Positions 25,601 to 36,122 of a DNA stretch of 61,391 bases are shown piece by piece. The stretch comes from JAAYCB01 sp012744395 (GTDB taxonomy: Bacteria; Planctomycetota; Planctomycetia; Pirellulales; Thermoguttaceae). Each line of letters begins with the position of its first letter. Position 1 is the stretch's first letter. The position numbers were made by a program, and so were the translations under genes. The notes under the pieces are model-generated. The model made no database searches. It saw only the letters and a list, made by a program, of their open reading frames with translations, and was not told the DNA's origin. Location: contig JAQVNJ010000019.1 in assembly GCA_028703175.1 (NCBI GenBank), positions 1-61,391 on the forward strand, in the 5' to 3' direction.

Positions 25601-26635
25601 ATGAAGATCGGATTGGTCGGGTACCAGGGCTCCGGCAAGAGCACGCTCTTCGCGTGGCTCACCAGCGTTGCCCCGGACCCCTCCCACGCGCACACCGGCC
25701 AGAGCGCCATGGCCGCGATCCCCGAACCCCGGATCGAGCTCCTGGCGGAAATCTACAAACCGAAGAAGATCACGCACGCGACCCTGGAGATCGTCGACAC
25801 GCCCGGCCTCAGCCGGACGCACGAGGGCAACGCCGCACGGCTGGCCCTGATCCGCGAGGCCGGCTGCCTTGTCCTCGTCGTCGCCGCCTTCGACGGTTCC
25901 GATCCGGCGAGCGAACTGAGAAGCTTCGAAGAAGACCTGATGCTCGCCGACATGGACCTCGTCAGCCGGCGCATCGAGCGGATCGGCGAGTCGATCAAGA
26001 AACCCATCCCCCGCACCGAGAAGGAAGCCCTCGCCCACGAGGACGCCACGCTGCGGATGGTCCTCAAGGCGATCGAGTCGGGCGAACCGCTCCGCGAAGC
26101 CGCGATGACCGAGGAACAGCGCAAGGTCACGCGGGCCTTCCGCCTGCTCAGCGAGAAACCGCGGATGGTCGTCGTCAACACGGCGGACGATGAAGACCAC
26201 CCGGAGCGGTTCCGCGCCTGCGCCCCGGAGGAGATTCCCCTCTTCCCGGTCCCCGCGGGACTCGAACTGGAGCTGTCGCGAATGTCGCCCGAGGAACGGG
26301 CCGAGTTCGAGGAGGAGATGGGCGTCGGCGGAACCGACCGCAGTCACCTGATCCGCACGATGCTCGACGCGTCGGGACAGCGCCTGTTCTTCACCGCCGG
26401 GGAGAAGGAAGTCCGCACCTGGCTGCTCCCCAAGGGCGGCACCGCGCTGGAGGCCGCCGCCGGCATCCACACCGACCTGGCGCGGGGCTTCATCCGCGCC
26501 GAAGTCATGACCTGCGCCGACCTGGTCCGGCTCGGGAGCGAGCGCGAGGTCAAGGCCCACCACCTAGTGCGGCAGGAAGCCAAGGACTACGTGGTCCAGG
26601 ACGACGACATCCTCTTGATTCGCTTCAGCGTCTGA
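25601..26635 (+). CDS. YchF/Obg-like GTP/ATP-binding protein with TGS domain
   Basis: A 344-residue P-loop NTPase. P-loop GYQGSGKS is at residues 7-14, G3 (DTPG) near 66-69, and a C-terminal TGS/DUF933 domain closely resembles that of YchF (GIHTDLARGFIRAEV, then KDYVVQDDDILLIRF). YchF itself has a GLPNVGKST loop, while this one has YQGSGKS. The middle region also lacks the usual YchF length, so it is a divergent paralogue rather than certain YchF. It may bind ribosomes or act in redox signalling as YchF does. The gene starts 9 bases after the transglutaminase, so it is in the same operon. Confidence 0.85.
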   Translation: MKIGLVGYQGSGKSTLFAWLTSVAPDPSHAHTGQSAMAAIPEPRIELLAEIYKPKKITHATLEIVDTPGLSRTHEGNAARLALIREAGCLVLVVAAFDGSDPASELRSFEEDLMLADMDLVSRRIERIGESIKKPIPRTEKEALAHEDATLRMVLKAIESGEPLREAAMTEEQRKVTRAFRLLSEKPRMVVVNTADDEDHPERFRACAPEEIPLFPVPAGLELELSRMSPEERAEFEEEMGVGGTDRSHLIRTMLDASGQRLFFTAGEKEVRTWLLPKGGTALEAAAGIHTDLARGFIRAEVMTCADLVRLGSEREVKAHHLVRQEAKDYVVQDDDILLIRFSV

Positions 26636-26644
26636 CAGCCTCCT

Positions 26645-26670
26645 GGTTCCCAAGCTCCAGCTTGGGAACC
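26645..26670. repeat. Intergenic 26-bp palindrome, copy 5
   Basis: Perfect copy with a CC centre, 9 bases after the ychF-like stop codon. It lies at the end of the four-gene operon. Confidence 0.9.
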
Positions 26671-26843
26671 CTTGCCGCGCCGCAGGAAACTACGAGCCGT
26701 AGGGTGGTGCAGAGCGGCCCATCCCGATGCGGTTAAAGTGGCCACTGGTTGCGGAAGACCCAACCGTTTGCCACCACCGATTCGGCAGCGCCGCCCCACC
26801 GATAGCCAACCAAAAAATACGGCGACGGGCCGGGAGACCCGTC

Positions 26844-27413
26844 CTACGAGCCGCTTTTCGGCGCGCGGCGCCAATCGTAACGGGTCTTGCCGTCGGCATC
26901 GAGCAGCAGCAAGCGATCGGCGGTCAATTCCAGGATCGGCTCGTCGACCCGGTCGCCCATCATGTCGAGGATCATGCGGACCCTTTCTTCCGGCCGGCCG
27001 CCGATGGTCTGCTTCCGCATCCGGCCCCCCTCGACGGACCAGACCAGGTCGAACTCCAAGCGATCGGCGAAGAGCGTCGCCGTCCAGCCCGACAACTCGA
27101 CAACCATCCTGCCGCTGCCGTCGGCTCGGAGCTCCAGCGTGCGTTTGCCGCGATATTCGTCTTGCCAGGTTCCGACCGCCAGCGCTCGCAACCGATCGTC
27201 CGCACTGGACGGGCCGGTCGCGGGCGATTCCACGGCGGCGCTGGACGGGACCGAACCGGAAGGGACCAGACCGTTGCGGCTGGACGAACCGCGCGCGATC
27301 CAGAACAGCGTGCCGAGCAGCAGCGCCAAGACCGTCATCCGCCATCCGGCGGCGCGGCCCCGGAGCGAGCGTCTGGTCGGATCATTCTGGCGGTTGCCGG
27401 CGTGCTGCTGCAT
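26844..27413 (-). CDS. Membrane-anchored hypothetical protein with lipocalin-like C-terminal domain
   Basis: A 189-residue protein of no family I can name. A membrane helix lies at about residues 26-42 (MTVLALLLGTLFWIA). A low-complexity Ser/Pro linker follows, and then a compact beta-rich domain from about residue 83 (GTWQDEYRGKRTLELRADGSG, typical of lipocalin-like or DUF-type sandwich domains) to the end. The strand is supported because this domain reads as a plausible fold while the opposite-strand frame is a mixture of Arg and Pro. The ATG at 27413 is used, with GGAG 4 bases before it. It follows lplA-like by 28 bases on the same strand. Confidence 0.6.
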   Translation of the reverse strand: MQQHAGNRQNDPTRRSLRGRAAGWRMTVLALLLGTLFWIARGSSSRNGLVPSGSVPSSAAVESPATGPSSADDRLRALAVGTWQDEYRGKRTLELRADGSGRMVVELSGWTATLFADRLEFDLVWSVEGGRMRKQTIGGRPEERVRMILDMMGDRVDEPILELTADRLLLLDADGKTRYDWRRAPKSGS

Positions 27414-27441
27414 GTTGCTCCAGCCGTGGTGCAAGAAGGTC

Positions 27442-28161
27442 CTAGCGGTCGCCGTGCCAGGCAGCCAGGCCGTAGCGTTGGGCGACCAGTTGGGCGACGC
27501 GCTGGCGGGGCCACTCGACCCTCAACCCGGTCGCCTGAAACGCGGCGATCAGCGCCCGCTCGAGATCGTCGCGCGAGACGGGCAGGTTCGCCAGGAACTG
27601 CCGGTGGGGTCGGCCGTGGCGATACTCCGGCTGGCGGGGCGGCTGCGGCAGGCAGTCTTCGATCAACTCGATGGGGAAATTGTACAACAGCGTGCCGTGG
27701 TACAAGAGATGATCCCGCTTGACCCGGACGCTGTTGCCCGAGATCTTGCGGTCGCCGAGGACCAGGTCGCTCGTCCCGCGGCAGTGGACCGGCTGGGCGT
27801 AGCGGGCGAGTTCCGCGGCGATCCGCCCGAGCACAAAGCGGTGGGCCTGGTCGATCAAGCGGAGTTCGGGCCGCGTCCGCAGGCTCAAGACGACGGCATA
27901 CATCAGGCAACCGGGTCCGATCATGACGGCGGTTCCCCCGCTGGCGCGGCGCAGGACGGGAATCGCCCGCCCGGCACAGCGGTCGGCGCGGACTTCGAGG
28001 GCCAGCCGTGAGGAGCGGCCGACGATGACGGCCGGCCGGATCGATTCCCAGATCCGCAGGACTTCGCTGGGTCTGCCGGCCGCCTCGGCCTCATCGAGCA
28101 GGCCTTCGTCCAACGCCAAATTTTCTTCGGGGGTCGCGAGGGTCAATTCAAGCAGTTCCAT
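27442..28161 (-). CDS. Lipoate-protein ligase A family protein
   Basis: A 239-residue BPL/LplA-fold protein. Motifs are NLALDEGLLDEA, VIVGR, RRASGGTAVM (71-80) and SDLVLGDRKISGNSVRVKRD (131-150), with the conserved lysine at residue 139. These are the residues that bind lipoyl-AMP and attach lipoate to a domain lysine. It is therefore a good candidate for lipoate attachment, unlike the LipB-like protein at 9.3 kb. The usual C-terminal accessory domain of E. coli LplA is not present, as in many LplA-like proteins. The start could be ATG at 28170 or 28161; no ribosome binding site decides it. It is divergent from ispD. Confidence 0.88.
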   Translation of the reverse strand: MELLELTLATPEENLALDEGLLDEAEAAGRPSEVLRIWESIRPAVIVGRSSRLALEVRADRCAGRAIPVLRRASGGTAVMIGPGCLMYAVVLSLRTRPELRLIDQAHRFVLGRIAAELARYAQPVHCRGTSDLVLGDRKISGNSVRVKRDHLLYHGTLLYNFPIELIEDCLPQPPRQPEYRHGRPHRQFLANLPVSRDDLERALIAAFQATGLRVEWPRQRVAQLVAQRYGLAAWHGDR

Positions 28162-28349
28162 GCCGGACATTTTTGCACAGGGGGACCGGGCTGGCGAGTG
28201 CCTCCGGGAACCTGGGCGCTGGCCGACCCGCCGGACAGCGCCGCGGCCCTCGGCCGCGGACCGCAACCGCCGCCTCCTTGACGCCCCGCCACCGTCAGGG
28301 ACAATAGTTGGTTTCGGACTGCTCGGCGCCTTTCGGGGAGAATTGCACC

Positions 28350-29087
28350 GTGGCCAAGTATTCGGTGATCATGCCGGCCGCCGGCAAGAGCAGCCGGTTT
28401 TACGACAAGAACTACAAGAAGCCGTTCGCTCCGCTGGCCAACCGCGCGGTCTGGCTCCACTCCGCCGAGCGGTTTCTCGCCCGGGACAACGTGATCCAGG
28501 TGATCCTGGCGATCTCGCCGGACGACCGCGAGTATTTCAATTTCAAGTTCGCTTCGAACGTGGTGATTCTCGGCATCGACGTGGTCGAAGGCGGCGCGGA
28601 GCGCTCCGATTCGGTCGCCCGCGCGCTGGCCAAGGTGAAACCCGAGGCGGATTTCGTCGCCGTCCACGACGCCGCGCGGCCGTGCATCTGCGATCCGTGG
28701 ATCGACGAGGTTTTCGCCGCCGCCGAGCAGACAGGCGCGGCCATCCTTGCCGTGCCCGTCGATGGGACCCTGAAACGGGTCGAGGGCAAGCGGATCGCCG
28801 AAACGGTCCCCCGCGACGGGCTCTGGGAGGCACAAACGCCCCAAGTCTTCCGCCGCCAGTTGCTGCTCGAAGCCTACGAGAAACGAGGCGCCGAGCCGGC
28901 CAGCGACGACGCCCAGCTCGTCGAGCGGTTGGGCAAGCCGGTGGCCATCGTCCGCGGTTCGCGGATCAACCTGAAAATCACCACCCGCGAGGACCTCCGC
29001 CTGGCCGACAGCGCGCTGAAGGCCCTGCCGAAGCCCAAGCTTTCCGGCCCGGCCAATCCGTTCGCCGACGACGATCGCTGGCGCTAG
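28350..29087 (+). CDS. ispD: 2-C-methyl-D-erythritol 4-phosphate cytidylyltransferase
   Basis: A 245-residue cytidylyltransferase of the non-mevalonate isoprenoid pathway. Motifs are IMPAAGKSSRF (nucleotide-binding N-terminus), GGAERSDSVARAL, VAVHDAARPC, and QTPQVFRR. The start is GTG at 28350 with GGGGAG about 9 bases upstream. The open frame continues further but the motif order begins here. It is somewhat more divergent than E. coli IspD in the P-loop region but retains the key residues. Next on the strand is tyrS after a 200-base repeat-bearing spacer. Confidence 0.9.
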   Translation: MAKYSVIMPAAGKSSRFYDKNYKKPFAPLANRAVWLHSAERFLARDNVIQVILAISPDDREYFNFKFASNVVILGIDVVEGGAERSDSVARALAKVKPEADFVAVHDAARPCICDPWIDEVFAAAEQTGAAILAVPVDGTLKRVEGKRIAETVPRDGLWEAQTPQVFRRQLLLEAYEKRGAEPASDDAQLVERLGKPVAIVRGSRINLKITTREDLRLADSALKALPKPKLSGPANPFADDDRWR

Positions 29088-29103
29088 AGGGGGGCAGGAG
29101 AAA

Positions 29104-29231
29104 GGTTCGGGGTTCAGGGTTCAGTCCTCCACCTGGTTCCCCAGCTCCAGCTCGGGAACGCAGACGGGAGCATTGGATGTCGCCGAGCAACACCCCGCCC
29201 AATCGGGTTCCCAAGCCGGAGCTTGGGAACC
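29104..29231. repeat. Composite intergenic repeat: GGGTTC array plus two palindromes (copies 6 and 7)
   Basis: Starts with a GGTTCGGGGTTCAGGGTTCAG array (29104-29123). A palindrome at 29135-29160 (imperfect: TTCCCCAGCTCC, then CTCGGGAACG) and another at 29206-29231 (GGTTCCCAAGCC with GCTTGGGAACC) follow. All lie in the 200-base spacer between ispD and tyrS. Confidence 0.8.
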
Positions 29232-29287
29232 AGGTATCTCTGATAGCTGATTGCTGACGCCTGACACCTTCAACTCCCCGCCTCTCC

Positions 29288-30574
<1,287 letters not shown>

Positions 30575-30651
30575 TTCGGGCGAGCGGCCGCCCGGCCTCG
30601 CCGGGCTGGCCCAACTCGTCGATGGGAGCCTGGCACGATCCCGAGGGCAAC

Positions 30652-31578
30652 ATGCAAACCATCGTGATTTCCGGCTCGTCGGGCCTCGTCGGCTCGGCCC
30701 TATTGCCACGCCTGAAAGACTCCGGCCACCGCGTCCGCCGGCTGGTCCGCGGCGCGGCCGGCTCGTTGCCAGAATCGATCCGGTGGGACCCCGACTCCGG
30801 CCGCCTCGATCCGGCCGACCTGGAAGGGGCCGACGCGGTGGTCCACCTGGGGGGCGAGAGCATCGCCTCGGGCCGTTGGACGGCCCAGAGGCGGCAGCGG
30901 ATCCGCGACAGCCGCGTGATCTCGACGCGGCTGCTCGCCCGCTCGATCGCCGGCCTCGAGCGGCCTCCGAAGGTCTTCGCTTGCGCCTCGGCCGTGGGCT
31001 ACTACGGCAACCGGGGGGCCGAACGGCTCACCGAGGAAGCGCTGCCCGGCGAGGGGTTCCTGGCGGGCGTGACGCGCCAGTGGGAGGAGGCCGCCGAGCC
31101 GGCCCGCGCTGCCGGCGTGCGCGTGGTAAACCTCCGCTTCGGGGTCGTGCTCAGCCCCCGCGGCGGCGCATTGCGGCAGATGCTGCCCCTGTTTCGCTTC
31201 GGGCTCGCCGGCCGGCTCGGCGGCGGCGAGCAGATCTGGAGCTGGGTCGCAATCGACGACGCCGCCGGCGCGGTTTGCCACGTGCTGGCCAATCACACGC
31301 TCTCCGGGCCGGTCAACGTGACTGCGCCCGAGCCGGTCAGCAACCGCCAGTTCACGGCCGCGCTGGCCCGAGTGCTCCGCCGCCCCGCCTTACTGCCGGT
31401 GCCGGGGTTCGCGCTGCGCATCGCGCTGGGCGCGATGGCCGACGAGCTGCTGCTGGCCAGCGCCTGCGCGGTTCCCCAGCGGCTTCTCGATTCGGGCTAC
31501 GCGTTCGCGCACGCGGACCTTATGTCAGCGCTCCGGCACCTCGTTGGCGCGAGCGCTCGCTCGGGCGGTTCCGCGTGA
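30652..31578 (+). CDS. TIGR01777 family NAD(P)-binding epimerase-like protein
   Basis: A 308-residue short-chain-dehydrogenase-fold protein of the TIGR01777/YfcH family. It has GSSGLVG at 8-14 (nucleotide-binding), VVHLGGESIASGRWT, SAVGYYGNRG (catalytic Tyr), and a C-terminal DUF1731 domain (about 245-300). Members are annotated as epimerases, but the substrate is generally unknown. The frame runs far upstream through tyrS, but the ATG at 30652 has GAGGG before it. The last 59 bases overlap the 3' end of the convergent transporter gene. Confidence 0.9.
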   Translation: MQTIVISGSSGLVGSALLPRLKDSGHRVRRLVRGAAGSLPESIRWDPDSGRLDPADLEGADAVVHLGGESIASGRWTAQRRQRIRDSRVISTRLLARSIAGLERPPKVFACASAVGYYGNRGAERLTEEALPGEGFLAGVTRQWEEAAEPARAAGVRVVNLRFGVVLSPRGGALRQMLPLFRFGLAGRLGGGEQIWSWVAIDDAAGAVCHVLANHTLSGPVNVTAPEPVSNRQFTAALARVLRRPALLPVPGFALRIALGAMADELLLASACAVPQRLLDSGYAFAHADLMSALRHLVGASARSGGSA

Positions 31579-33823
31579 AGACATTGCCCCAGGGGCCGGC
31601 GAGCATCGCCGGCAGGAAGACCAGGTCGCCGACCACCGCCGCGGCGAGCAGCGCAACCATCATCCAAGCGAAGTGCGCGATCGGCATGAAGTCGCTGACG
31701 GCGAACACGGCCAGCCCGCAGCTACAGATCAGGGTGGTGGCAAGCATCGCGGCGGCGCACCGCTGGTAGGCGAACCGCAGCGACCGGCGGCGTTTCTTGC
31801 CTTCGCCGACTCCCCGCCGGAACCAGGTGAGGAAATGGAACGTGTCGTCGACGGCGATTCCCAGCGCGGCGCTGGCGGTCATCACCGAACCGATCTCGAT
31901 GAGGATCCCGCGCCAGCCCATGTAGCCGAAAATGATGATGATCGGAAACAGGTTCGGGGCCATCGCCGAGAGTCCCGCCAGGGGGCTGCGGAGCGCGGCG
32001 ATCATTACCAGTGCAATCACGCCAAACGCGAGCAGGAAGCTCTTGAGCAGGTCGTTGAACAGCTGCCGCTGCGCCTTGTAGATCAGCGGGATCACCCCGG
32101 TATAGGTCGCGCTGGCGGCCGCCTCGGGCATGGAAGCCAGGATCGGATCGACGTGCTCGCGGAGGTTGTTGGTGAAGTGGGCATAGTCGACGTCGCTGAG
32201 GGCATCGACGCGAACGCTGATCCGCCAGCGTTGCTGGCCATCGATCTGGGCGACGAACCCGCCGTCGATGAATTGCTGCCTGGCATGCTCGATCCGCGAG
32301 GCCATCACCGCGCGCCGCCCGGCGTCGCGGATCGAGCCGCCGCCGGGAAGTGGGGGGGCGAACGTGGCGGCCGACATCGTCGCCCCGACGTCGTCGAGCT
32401 CCGCGAGGCGGCGTTCCAGCCCGGCGATCACCTCCATCTGTTCGAAGAAACCGAGCGCGGTCGATGCGTCGAATCCGACGACGATCTCCAGCGGGATCAG
32501 CGGTCCCAGGTGCTCCTCCATCCAGCGGTAGTCGCCGATGATCTTGCTTTTCTCGGCGAAGCGGTGCTGCAATTTGACCGTCGACTTGAGCCGCGCCAGG
32601 CCGGCGCCGAGGGCCGCCATCACGATCAGGCCGGCCACGGTGACCGGCCAGTGGTAGCGGCAGATCAAAGCCGTGACGCGCGCCAGGCCGTTCCCCGCCC
32701 GCGCTTCCGCCTCCTTGGCGGCCTGGGGTTCCGCGGCGAGCCCGCGGGCCGGCCAAAGGGTCAGCATCGCGGGCACGAGCAGCAACTGCACGGCGATGCT
32801 CAGCGCCACGCCGATCGCCGAGTAAGCGCCAAACTGGTAAATCGGCACGATCGCGCTGGTCATCAGCGAACCCAGCCCGACGGACGTGGTCAGCGCGGCC
32901 AGGACGCAAGGGGCCCAGCCGTGGCGGACGGCCAGCCGGGGCGCGGTCTGGAGGCCCTCCTCGGCCACCGCGTCGCGATAGTAGTTCACCAGGTGAACCG
33001 ACGACGAGATGCTGACCACGTAGATCAGGGCGGGCAGCATCGTCATCAGCAGGTTCATGTTGCCGCCGCTGTAGAACAGCACGGCGAGGGCCAGCCCGGT
33101 GCTGTAGATCGACGTGGCCAGGACAACGCTCGCCAGCCAGAGGTTGCCGATCCGCCACCAGGTGAGCAGGAACGCGATCACCGCCGAGGCAATCGAGAGT
33201 TCCGTCAACATCCGGCGGCTCTCGATGTCGATGGTCGCGGCATCGACGGTCGGACCCGCCAGGCGGATCTGCTCGGGCGGCAACCCGGTGACCTTCTCCG
33301 CCACGGCGAGCAGTCCCTCGATCGCCGCCGAGCGGTTTTCCACGCCGGCCTTGGAGAGGATGAAGATCACGCACGTCGTCCGGCCATCGGGACCGATCAA
33401 GGTGCCCCGGAGCCGGCGGTTGGCCTCGGAAAGCGGAATTCGCGAGGGCTCGCCGGTCATTTGCCGCAGCAACCGCGGCCCAGTGATCGCGCGCTCGTAC
33501 ACGCCTCCGGGCTGGTCGAGCACGGCCCGGGCCAGTTCCTCCACCCGGGGGTCCTCGATCGTGCACCCTTCCCAGGTGACCACGGTGATCTCGTCGCGGC
33601 CGAACTGGTCCTGAAACTGCCGGTAGAGTTCGGTTTCCTGAAAGCCTCGCGGCAGCCATTGGCGGGGATCGTTCGAATGGCTGCCCATCGCGCCGTACAC
33701 GCCGTAGAGCACGAGGGGCAATGTCGCGGCGGCCAGCACGAGAGTCCGCCCGGCGCGGCGCCGCGATCCGGGCTGGAAGACGCTCGGAATCGGTCTCATC
33801 CGTTGATCCACGTTGTCTCTCAT
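31520..33823 (-). CDS. RND/MMPL superfamily transporter
   Basis: A 767-residue inner-membrane protein with the twofold RND layout: one helix near 25-45, a periplasmic domain (about 55-215), then five to six helices at about 215-370 (with LIYVVSISSSVHLVNYY). A second single helix follows at about 395, a second periplasmic domain, and a last group of helices at about 610-745 with GIAVDDTFHFL. These are the MMPL/SSD-type segments. It may export lipids or hydrophobic compounds, or serve as a sterol- or hopanoid-type transporter. It is not a classical AcrB. The ATG at 33823 is used and one at 33799 is possible. Confidence 0.88.
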   Translation of the reverse strand: MRDNVDQRMRPIPSVFQPGSRRRAGRTLVLAAATLPLVLYGVYGAMGSHSNDPRQWLPRGFQETELYRQFQDQFGRDEITVVTWEGCTIEDPRVEELARAVLDQPGGVYERAITGPRLLRQMTGEPSRIPLSEANRRLRGTLIGPDGRTTCVIFILSKAGVENRSAAIEGLLAVAEKVTGLPPEQIRLAGPTVDAATIDIESRRMLTELSIASAVIAFLLTWWRIGNLWLASVVLATSIYSTGLALAVLFYSGGNMNLLMTMLPALIYVVSISSSVHLVNYYRDAVAEEGLQTAPRLAVRHGWAPCVLAALTTSVGLGSLMTSAIVPIYQFGAYSAIGVALSIAVQLLLVPAMLTLWPARGLAAEPQAAKEAEARAGNGLARVTALICRYHWPVTVAGLIVMAALGAGLARLKSTVKLQHRFAEKSKIIGDYRWMEEHLGPLIPLEIVVGFDASTALGFFEQMEVIAGLERRLAELDDVGATMSAATFAPPLPGGGSIRDAGRRAVMASRIEHARQQFIDGGFVAQIDGQQRWRISVRVDALSDVDYAHFTNNLREHVDPILASMPEAAASATYTGVIPLIYKAQRQLFNDLLKSFLLAFGVIALVMIAALRSPLAGLSAMAPNLFPIIIIFGYMGWRGILIEIGSVMTASAALGIAVDDTFHFLTWFRRGVGEGKKRRRSLRFAYQRCAAAMLATTLICSCGLAVFAVSDFMPIAHFAWMMVALLAAAVVGDLVFLPAMLAGPWGNVFTRNRPSERSRQRGAGALT

Positions 33824-33953
33824 TCTGCCAGGGCGGATCGGAGCCCGCGAAACCGGCTCAGGGGAAGCCCGTCCCGCAGGGCAGGTCCGCCCCGCGCCGC
33901 TCTCGGCGCAGCGGCGGGCTCGCTCGGGGACGGGGAGAGGGGGGGGCCGCCTC

Positions 33954-34733
33954 TCAGCCGGGGAGCCGTGCCGGCGCGGAAGCCTCCAGAAATTCGCGCA
34001 TCACGCGGGCGAATTGCCTGGGCTGTTCGATCGGCGGAGCGTGGCCGCACTGGTCGAGGAAGACGAGCCGCGCATTGGGAATCCCCTGCTGGAACTCCTC
34101 GGCCACAAACGGCGGCGTGATCAAGTCGTCCCTCCCCCAGATGATCAACGTCGGCATCGTCAACTGGTCCAGTTCGTCTTTCATGTTGCGGTCGCGCGTG
34201 GCCTTGGCGACGCGAATCAGAAAACGGACGTAGCGCCGATCGGTCAACATCCGGTGGACGTCGTCGACGATCTGGTCGGTGCAGTGCCGCTCGTCGTAGA
34301 AGACTTCGTTGACCCTCTGGCGGATGATCTCGCGGTTGATCTGGGGCCGCTTCCCGTCGCTCAGGCTGCGCTCGAAAAGTCCCGCACTGCCCGTGATGAT
34401 CAGGCGGTCGACCTTGTCGGGATAGCGCAAGGAGTAATCCACGGCCACCTGGCCGCCCAGGGAGTTGCCGCAAACGATCGCCCGGTCCAACTGAAGCTGA
34501 TCGACGAGCTCTTCCACACAGTCAGTCAACTGCTCCACGCCGGTGAATTTCTGGTGACTGCGGTCTTCGCTGTGGTCGATGGGGAACTGGAGCGCGAAGA
34601 AGTAATAGTCGTCGGCCAACTCCTCCATGATTTCCCGCCAGTTGTCCGGCGCGCCGAACAAGCCGTGAAGCAGGATCACCGGCGCGTCGCCGCGGCCGTA
34701 TTCGACGTAACGCAATGGCATGGGGCTGCCCAT
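33954..34733 (-). CDS. Alpha/beta hydrolase
   Basis: A 259-residue alpha/beta-hydrolase-fold protein. The oxyanion loop is LLHGLFG at 21-27, the nucleophile elbow is GNSLGG (Ser91), the acid is Asp202 in WGRDDLITPP, and the base is His231 in GHAPPIEQP. The pattern fits esterase or C-C bond hydrolase relatives (MhpC/HsaD-like). The substrate cannot be deduced. It lies upstream of the transporter by 130 bases on the same strand. Confidence 0.88.
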   Translation of the reverse strand: MGSPMPLRYVEYGRGDAPVILLHGLFGAPDNWREIMEELADDYYFFALQFPIDHSEDRSHQKFTGVEQLTDCVEELVDQLQLDRAIVCGNSLGGQVAVDYSLRYPDKVDRLIITGSAGLFERSLSDGKRPQINREIIRQRVNEVFYDERHCTDQIVDDVHRMLTDRRYVRFLIRVAKATRDRNMKDELDQLTMPTLIIWGRDDLITPPFVAEEFQQGIPNARLVFLDQCGHAPPIEQPRQFARVMREFLEASAPARLPG

Positions 34734-35195
34734 GAGAATCCTCGCTGCGTGTGCTGATTCAAACTACGAATGCGCGGCGACGGGCCTCGCGGTCGCCAGG
34801 CCCCAGCGAGCCGATCCGTCCGCGAGAATCCAATGAGTCATGTATTGTAGCATGAATCGACAATCCCAGAAGACATTGCATCCCTCCAAAAGAGTGGTTT
34901 TGGGCGAGACCCCCGCTCAAAAAGTCGTTCTCGTCCAGTCAGGGGACGGGGCTAAGCTGGGCAGACGGCCGTGGTTGCCCGGCATGAAGGGGCAAGAACC
35001 GTCGCGCCGCGAAAAAACCGGGGCAATTTCCGCGAACGATTGGAAATCCTCCATCTGCCGGCAATTTTCCAGCGTCTGCCCGTCGTGTAACCTCCACCAG
35101 AAGGCTAAAATGCCCGTGTTGGCGTCGATCCCCAAAGAACCTGGGGTGTGCATGGGCGGCGCTGGATTTGGGCGGGCGGAAGAAAGAATCGGTCA
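34734..35195. other. 462-base divergent intergenic region
   Basis: Between the hydrolase (minus) and the ZIP transporter (plus). AT-rich parts near 34840-34860 (GTATTGTAGCATGAATCG) may be promoter. A plus-strand frame at 34840-35205 lacks a family signature and is rejected. Confidence 0.35.
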
Positions 35196-36122
35196 ATGTC
35201 GCTGACATCGCTCCTGTTGATTTACTGCGTGCTGATCCTGGTTGCGTCATTGGCCGGGGGCCTGATCCCCCTCATGGTGCGGCTTACCCACCGCCGCATC
35301 CAGGCGGGGGTCAGTTTTGTGGCCGGCATGATGCTCGGCGTGGGGCTGCTCCACCTGTTGCCGCACGCCCTGTTGGCAGCCCCCGGTGCGATCCATGCCG
35401 TGTTCCTCTGGGTGCTTGCCGGATTCCTGGTGATGTTTTTCACCGAGCGGTTCTTCTGCTTCCACCACCACGAGGTCCCCCAGGTCGGCAAGGACTCGCT
35501 CTACGGCCACCAGGCCGAGGCCTGCCCCCACGTCCGCAGCGATGCCCACGCGCTGACCTGGAGCGGCGCGGCCGTCGGACTCACGCTGCACACGGTGTTC
35601 AACGGCATTGCGCTGGCCGCGTCCGTCGAGGCCGAATCGCACGCCGGCGCGGCGGGAGCCCTGGCCGGACTGGGCACATTTCTGGTGATCTTCCTGCACA
35701 AGCCCTTCGACGCGATGACGATCAGCACGCTGATGACCCTCGGCGGCTGGTCGACCATGGCCCGCCACATCGTCAACGGCCTGTTCGCGCTGATGATCCC
35801 TCTCGGCGTGCTGCTGTTCTACGTGGGTATGGGCCGCGCCCACGGCGAAGGCAATCTCCTCGCCTACGCCCTGGCGTTCTCCGCCGGGAATTTCCTTTGC
35901 ATCGCCTCGAGCGACCTGCTGCCGGAGCTCCACTTCCACGCGCACGATCGAGGCGCGCTCTCCGCGGCACTGCTCACCGGCCTGGCAATCGCGGTGCTGA
36001 TCGGCGTCGTGGAACAGGGGAGCCACGGGCATCCCCATGGCCCGGCCGGTGCGGCCGCGGTCGACAGCCACGACCACGGGCCCGAGGCCGCCAGGCATCT
36101 GGGACACGACCACCAGCACTGA
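35196..36122 (+). CDS. ZIP family divalent metal transporter
   Basis: A 308-residue integral membrane protein with about eight helices. Metal-site motifs are HTVFNGIALAASVEAE (helix IV, with His and Asn) and HKPFDAM (helix V). A His-rich loop (FHHHEVPQVGKDSLYGHQAE) after the third helix and a C-terminal tail with repeated His (HGHPHGPAG, HDHGPE, HDHQH) look like metal sensors. It likely imports zinc or iron. The ATG at 35196 is chosen. The frame opens upstream, but the first helix begins here. Confidence 0.9.
   Translation: MSLTSLLLIYCVLILVASLAGGLIPLMVRLTHRRIQAGVSFVAGMMLGVGLLHLLPHALLAAPGAIHAVFLWVLAGFLVMFFTERFFCFHHHEVPQVGKDSLYGHQAEACPHVRSDAHALTWSGAAVGLTLHTVFNGIALAASVEAESHAGAAGALAGLGTFLVIFLHKPFDAMTISTLMTLGGWSTMARHIVNGLFALMIPLGVLLFYVGMGRAHGEGNLLAYALAFSAGNFLCIASSDLLPELHFHAHDRGALSAALLTGLAIAVLIGVVEQGSHGHPHGPAGAAAVDSHDHGPEAARHLGHDHQH

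Noticed and set aside
26727..27722. Plus-strand frames over the small hypothetical and lplA-like genes
   Set aside because: lplA-like is clear on the minus strand, and the neighbouring minus-strand protein reads as a plausible beta-rich domain. The plus frames show no motif.
34840..35205. A 121-residue frame before the ZIP transporter
   Set aside because: No motif or ribosome binding site; it overlaps the likely promoter region.
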